Source: Ceratorhiza oryzae-sativae
Taxonomy: Eukaryota; Basidiomycota; Agaricomycetes; Cantharellales; Ceratobasidiaceae
Length of the DNA stretch: 64,000 nt
Direction: 5' to 3'
Assembly (NCBI GenBank): GCA_030998015.1
Contig: JARWMV010000235.1
Coordinates: forward strand, 1 to 64,000
Under the pieces are notes generated by a model that saw nothing but the letters and a program-made list of their open reading frames with translations, ran no database searches and was not told where the DNA came from. This document shows, in pieces, positions 59,552 through 64,000 of the stretch; positions within the stretch are counted from its first letter, which is position 1, and each line of letters begins with the position of its first letter. Made by a program: the position numbers and the translations under genes.

Positions 59552-62277
59552 ATGGACCTATTAACTGGATACCTGCCTAACCTAACCACCTCTGGAGGGA
59601 CAGTAAAGGTTGAATCCTCTAATCCAGCCGACGAGCTTCACGTCTATAGCCTCTTTTTTGATCTTGGAAAACACGCAAACGCCTCGGACGAGGCAACTCG
59701 CTTCAACCTCGGAGCTCCTGGTTCGGGCGTCACCAGCGGCTTGCATTTGAGTCGAGATAAGTACGTCTCCCACTTTTGTTCGAGCGACGGATGAGCATAC
59801 CATAACCCTTGACCTCAGTTCCTCATGGCTTTTCGCTCGCCCAACACACTTTATTTCTCCCAACGGCGATGCTCAGGTCCTCGTGCTCCGCAATTCAAGA
59901 CATGTACTCGTACTACTGCCTTTGACTACCGCTTCGTACACGGGCGCGCTTCGCGGATCGCTGTCTGAACACGAGCAAGGATCAATCTTCGTCAAGTTTG
60001 ACAAAGACTCAAGCTATCTGGGAGCCGGAAGAGCCGTCATCGTTGTTGCTCGCGACATCAACGTTGCTTTGAAGACGGCAACTCAACGAGCTCGATCAAC
60101 CCTTGGCAAGGACGCGACGTCGACTGGTGTATCTCCGTTTCCTGAAGATATACTGACATAGTGAGCACCGAATGTTGGGGGGGTTTCAGAATTCTTAACC
60201 TCCAACTGTCCAGCTGCACATGGAATTCGCTTCAGCACCCAGTGCCCACCCAAGCATCTTCTGCGCTACAAGTGCTCGAACACGTTCGCTCTCTAGGCGT
60301 GCAGCCTGCTCGGCTTTTGATAGACGATGGCTGGCAGCACACGAATGCTTTTAGAACGCTTCAAGATTTTGATTCTTCGCGCTCATTCCTGGGAGAATAC
60401 AAGAGTCTTGCTGAAGTCGTAAAAACCGCCAAAAAGCAGTGCGGGGTTCAAGACGTCGGAGTTTGGCATACCATACAAGGCTATTGGCTCGGCGTAGACA
60501 CTGGCAGATTCTCAGCCCAATACAAGCTCGTCAAGGTGACAAAAGATGGGTATCCCGGACAATCTGAACCTGAAAGCAATCAATGTTTGTCGCAATACTA
60601 GCCTAGTTTCGTTAAAGTGCTAACGGCATGGAAATAGATTACACCATCCACCCCGAGTCGATTGAGTCATTCTTTCGCAACTACTATGCCTCGCTCCGTG
60701 CGGCCGGCATCACGTTCACAAAATGCGACAATATGGCTTCGCTCGATCATATTAGCTCAGCAGTCGAAGTGTTCTTCCCAGATCCTCGGAGCGTCGAGGT
60801 AACAGGCAAGGCGGTCGACGTATCCGAACTACGAAGTGCATATATACGGGCGGTCAAGACTGCTGCGCTTGAATCGTTTGGGGCAGAGAGCGTTATTTGG
60901 TCCATGGGAATGACCCCTCGGCTCTTACTGGGCGACGTCGGCTTGGCAGGAGACGGGTTGAAGCGGACTTGCAGAAACAGCGAAGATTGTGAGTCGAGCA
61001 TTCAAGTGGTAGGGGCTGAACGCGCTGACATTTGCCCACATCAAAAAAGATTTCCCAAATGAACAGGAATCGCACGGATACCACGTCTATACCAACGCGT
61101 AAGCTTGGACATGTTGCAAGTCCGAATATTGTGTTGATCGCTTCCCAACAGAATAAATGCTCTCTTTTCGAGCAACCTCGACATACGCCCAGACTTCGAT
61201 ATGGTCAGTTATGGATCCTACTTGGGGGCATATCTGTTGCTTACGTTACCTCAAGTTCCAAACACACGCATATATCTCGCCTCAAGGCATCCAGAATACC
61301 TCGCATGCGGGACTTGCACAGGTGCCACTGTTTCCAAGATATTTTCGAGAAGCTCGTGCTGATATCATATTTAGGCTTCATTCCATGCCTCGTTCCGCGC
61401 TTTTGGCACAGGTCCGGTAACAATCACGGGTTAGTTGTCTTGTCTTTGACTTGCACCCCTGACAAAGCCTGACTCGAACGTGGTAGATATGCCCCTGAAA
61501 TCGGATGCAACGATTTTGAAAAAGCTTGTCGGCAATTTATCCCCCTCTTCGACCTCGCCAAGCGTCGTTATTCAAGCTTCCGAACCATTCACGGCCACCA
61601 ATGATATCTTGGATCCGACAGTTTTGGAAGGCGGTCATGGCCGGGGGATTAAGCTTATGTAAACAACACGGTTGGCGTTTGGAACGTTCGAGGCTGGGGT
61701 GGAAAGGTAAGGCTTTTGTAGTGAGTTTCATGGCTTCCAGGTTTTGATTTTTGCTACGTAGGTCGTCGAATTTATCAATCCCGCAGACGTTGCCCACGCC
61801 CTGTCACTTCCGCCCAGAACAGCACCTCCTCCGGCTATTGTATACATCCAGACGAGCAATCCTTCCAACCCGTCACTCACGCTGCAGTATGGTTCGGCCA
61901 ACCCGTTGCACCCAGCATCGCCCATTCGACTCGACCTCGATACACTTGGATGGGCAACGATATGTATAGCACCCATCGAGCAAGGCGTGCAGATCGCGTG
62001 CCTCGGACTGGTAGACAAGTATATTTCCTCTCGCGGCGTATATAGAGCCGAGCTCAAGTCCGGGAAATACATTGTGGCCACAAGATGCAGCGGCAAGCTT
62101 GGCATCTGGACAGGCGCGGGCGTGAAGGTCGGACGTGTCGGCGTGTCCTTGGTTGACAGTACAGGCGCGAGGGGAGCGGAACAGGCTGTCGACGTTGAAA
62201 CCGAAGAGATTGCCAAAGGAAAAGTAATCACAGTTCAGATCCAGGGACGGAGTGAGGTCGTGTTTGAGCTTGCATAG
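59552..62277 (+). CDS. raffinose synthase/SIP1-type glycoside hydrolase family 36 protein, with one apparent frameshift
   Basis: Starts at 59552 (MDLLTGYLPNLTTSGGTVKV). In order: SSWLFARPTHFI, VLLPLTTASYTGALRGSL, CTWNSL, ARLLIDDGWQHT, VGVWHTIQGYWLGVDTGRF, FRNYYASLRAAGITFTKCDN (K-C-D nucleophile region), DIRPDFDM (acid/base region), FQTHAYISPQGIQ, ASFHASFRAFGTGPVTITD, DPTVLEGGHGRGIKLM, NNTVGVWNVRGWGG and a C-terminal beta domain ending at 62277. The family covers alkaline alpha-galactosidases, galactosyltransferases and raffinose/stachyose synthases; cytosolic action is expected because no signal peptide is seen. After GIKLM, one base is missing (atgtaaacaac near 61660), giving a TAA before NNTVGVW. 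No intron explains it. Confidence 0.82.
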
Positions 62278-62407
62278 ACGTAGCCTCACAACGTTTGTAA
62301 ATAATGTAACGATTCTGCGATGTAGCGCGATAATATATTGTAGCCATTGACTTACAACAACACAATAACTTTCCCAGCAACAGGCCACCATAGAATCTGA
62401 ATACGCA

Positions 62408-63978
62408 TTACTTGCCCCCTCGCTTTGTGAGTGACTTGGGTTTTGGGAATTCAAGAGGTACGCTCAAGACAGCGCGTTTTTCGTCCCCGGTCCCTTGAAC
62501 CTTGCATCCCAATGATTTAAAATATGTTGTTAACCTATTAAACAATAAGCGACCTATCGGATTATGTGTACATGAGACCTACTTAGCGGGCGTGAGCTTC
62601 AAGTCTGTAGCAAGGGTGGCAATGGGAGTAGAATATGAGTCGATGCGCAAGCATAACGCGAGGAAATAAGTAAGCAGTTTGGTCTCGGTTTGGCTAGTCA
62701 CAGTCGGACTAAGGTATAGATGATCAGATGTTGTGTCGCGAGTCAACGGAAATGCTTCTTGGCTCACCGTCCCCCACGAGCTGTTTCAGTGAATCTCTCA
62801 ATTAGGCCATCGAAGATTACATCCGGCACCAGATTCGCATCGAGTCGTTCTCGTAACGCCCCACGCGGATCCGTCGTCGACTTGGCAAGGATGTGACCAG
62901 CCGTGTTGCGGAACGCCAAAAGAATAGATGCATAGATTAGGGATTTCCTAGACCCGGATGAGAGCTTTAGGCTTCCTGGCGAAGTGTGGGCGCTCACAAT
63001 TTTGATTTGGAAATTGTGTCTCCCGTCGCAAACATTTGGGAGAGTCTATGGTTTAGCCATGTACTATGTCGGAATGGTAATAGAGCGCGACGCTCCGGAG
63101 AAGTACTGGCAGCGCCGAATGGCTGTACTGATATTGAACCGAATTCGGGAGCTGGAATAATACTGGAGAGCGGGTAAGCCTCGGCTGGGGTAGCAGCGGA
63201 GGTGTTGGGGGTGGGGATTAGTCTGGTCGAAAGCGCAGCTTCTATCACCTCCTCTGCCAAATATATTAGATGGTTATTTGCTGATGTGACGGAGAGCCAA
63301 CCTTTTGTTGGAAGCGCACTGGTTCCGCCCCGAACGCTCTCCGCAACGAAATCCTGGACATCTTTCATTGCTGCGACATCCACTTTGTTTCTCTCTGCAG
63401 CTCTGATTGCAGCCTTTGCTTTCTTCGTGCCAAAAGCTTCGCCGAGAACATTTCGGGCCTGGACACGCTGTGCTTGAGAGACGGCTTGGGGTTCCATATT
63501 CTTGAGTGTCTTTACTGTGCGAGTGAGGTCATACAGCGGAGCAACTCGAAAGGTGACAGTGTTGGATTTGCGATCGTGTAGAGCGATCAAGTATCTGTTT
63601 TCCAATATTCAGGTCGTGTGCTAATAGAATTATGGAAACGTCCGAACTGGCAAGCATATCCTGTGCTGCTGGCAGCCTCGTCCTGGTTCGTGCTCACGTA
63701 TTCTATCTTTGGGGTTTCGGAGACAAGTATCGTGGATTGCTGGGTTTTGTCGCCGGCGCGGATGTTTTTGCCATACAAATAGGCAGGTGTCTCGCTGGGA
63801 GGAACAAGGGAAGGAAAATGGGCTAGGATTCTTGTTGAGAATGGGCCTTTAATAGACCACCATGGTCCTTACCTAGAACCGGACCAGCTGTGGAAGGCGA
63901 TACCCCGATAACGTTGACCTTGGTTATAGCAGCGAATTCATTGGTGTCCGCGCCGCGTTTCCGTTTGAGGCTGGACAT
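62408..63978 (-). CDS. RPA49: RNA polymerase I subunit A49 (RPA49/PAF53)
   Basis: Starts at 63978 (MSSLKRKRGADTNEFAAI). The N-terminal dimerisation part includes YGKNIRAGDKTQQSTI, VSETPKIEYVSTNQDEAASS, YLIALHDRKSNTVTFRVAPL and YDLTRTVKTLK. The linker has EAFGTKKAKAAIRAAERN, the family signature. The C-terminal tandem winged-helix part has SGSRKSLIYASILLAFRNTA, DVIFDGLIERFTE, KLLTYFLALCLRIDSYS and LATDLKLTPAK|LTTYFKSLGCKV, ending LEFPKPKSLTKRGGK at 62408. The TAG at 62579 is avoided by a normal intron (AA|GTAGGT...AATAG). The protein acts with A34.5 in rRNA transcription initiation and elongation in the nucleolus. It converges on the GH36 gene with only 130 bp between stops. Confidence 0.88.
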
Positions 63979-64000
63979 GGTGATCGAAATTATTAAGTTG

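Overview
The window is fungal nuclear DNA. Almost every gene is cut by introns of about 40-70 nt with GT(GC)...AG ends. The proteins include HRD3/SEL1L, RNA polymerase I subunit A49, REX4, a RING-type SNF2 ATPase and an alkaline alpha-galactosidase/SIP1-type GH36 enzyme. Gene families, intron size and style fit an Agaricomycete, most likely a Ceratobasidiaceae/Rhizoctonia-like genome (inferred; no marker gene in the window proves it).

Layout. 1-6150: two minus-strand copies of a saccharopine-dehydrogenase-like reductase (the first runs off the left edge), and between them a ruined serine carboxypeptidase (S10) gene broken by a non-LTR retroelement relic. 6760-21437: a tandem-duplicated accessory block. 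Its unit is a plus-strand F-box-like gene converging on a minus-strand gene of an unnamed family, here called family X. Family X has an N-terminal helical domain resembling the fungal HeLo/MLKL type, followed by what may be a decayed kinase-like domain. There are three family X copies, one whole F-box gene, one F-box pseudogene fused behind a copied HRD3 5' end, and one F-box 3' scrap. A 690-bp foldback element and a copied SDR promoter lie between copies. 21916-26826: an SDR gene and the full HRD3 gene, the apparent sources of the copied pieces.

28350-36192: a third saccharopine-dehydrogenase-like reductase with a clear TATA/E-box promoter, then a large SNF2/RING ATPase (ULS1/Rad16-like) with an N-terminal zinc finger, a SUMO-interacting motif and an 18-nt exon carrying the start of the Walker A region. 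37150-40340 is weakly coding-like and unassigned. 40931-42422 is REX4. 42740-52823 holds two paralogous multi-pass membrane protein genes with a 3' scrap of a third, and a copied promoter fragment. 53159-55721: three tandem tiny genes for Tyr/Ser/Asn/Gly-rich proteins. 56028-63978: housekeeping-like genes, namely a FAR-17a/AIG1-like membrane protein, a phytanoyl-CoA-dioxygenase-like protein, the GH36 enzyme and RPA49, the last two convergent.

The main theme is local duplication with decay. Several otherwise good genes also show a shortfall of a single base, which could be real damage or residual long-read assembly error. No bacterial-type operon, tRNA, rRNA or CRISPR array was seen.
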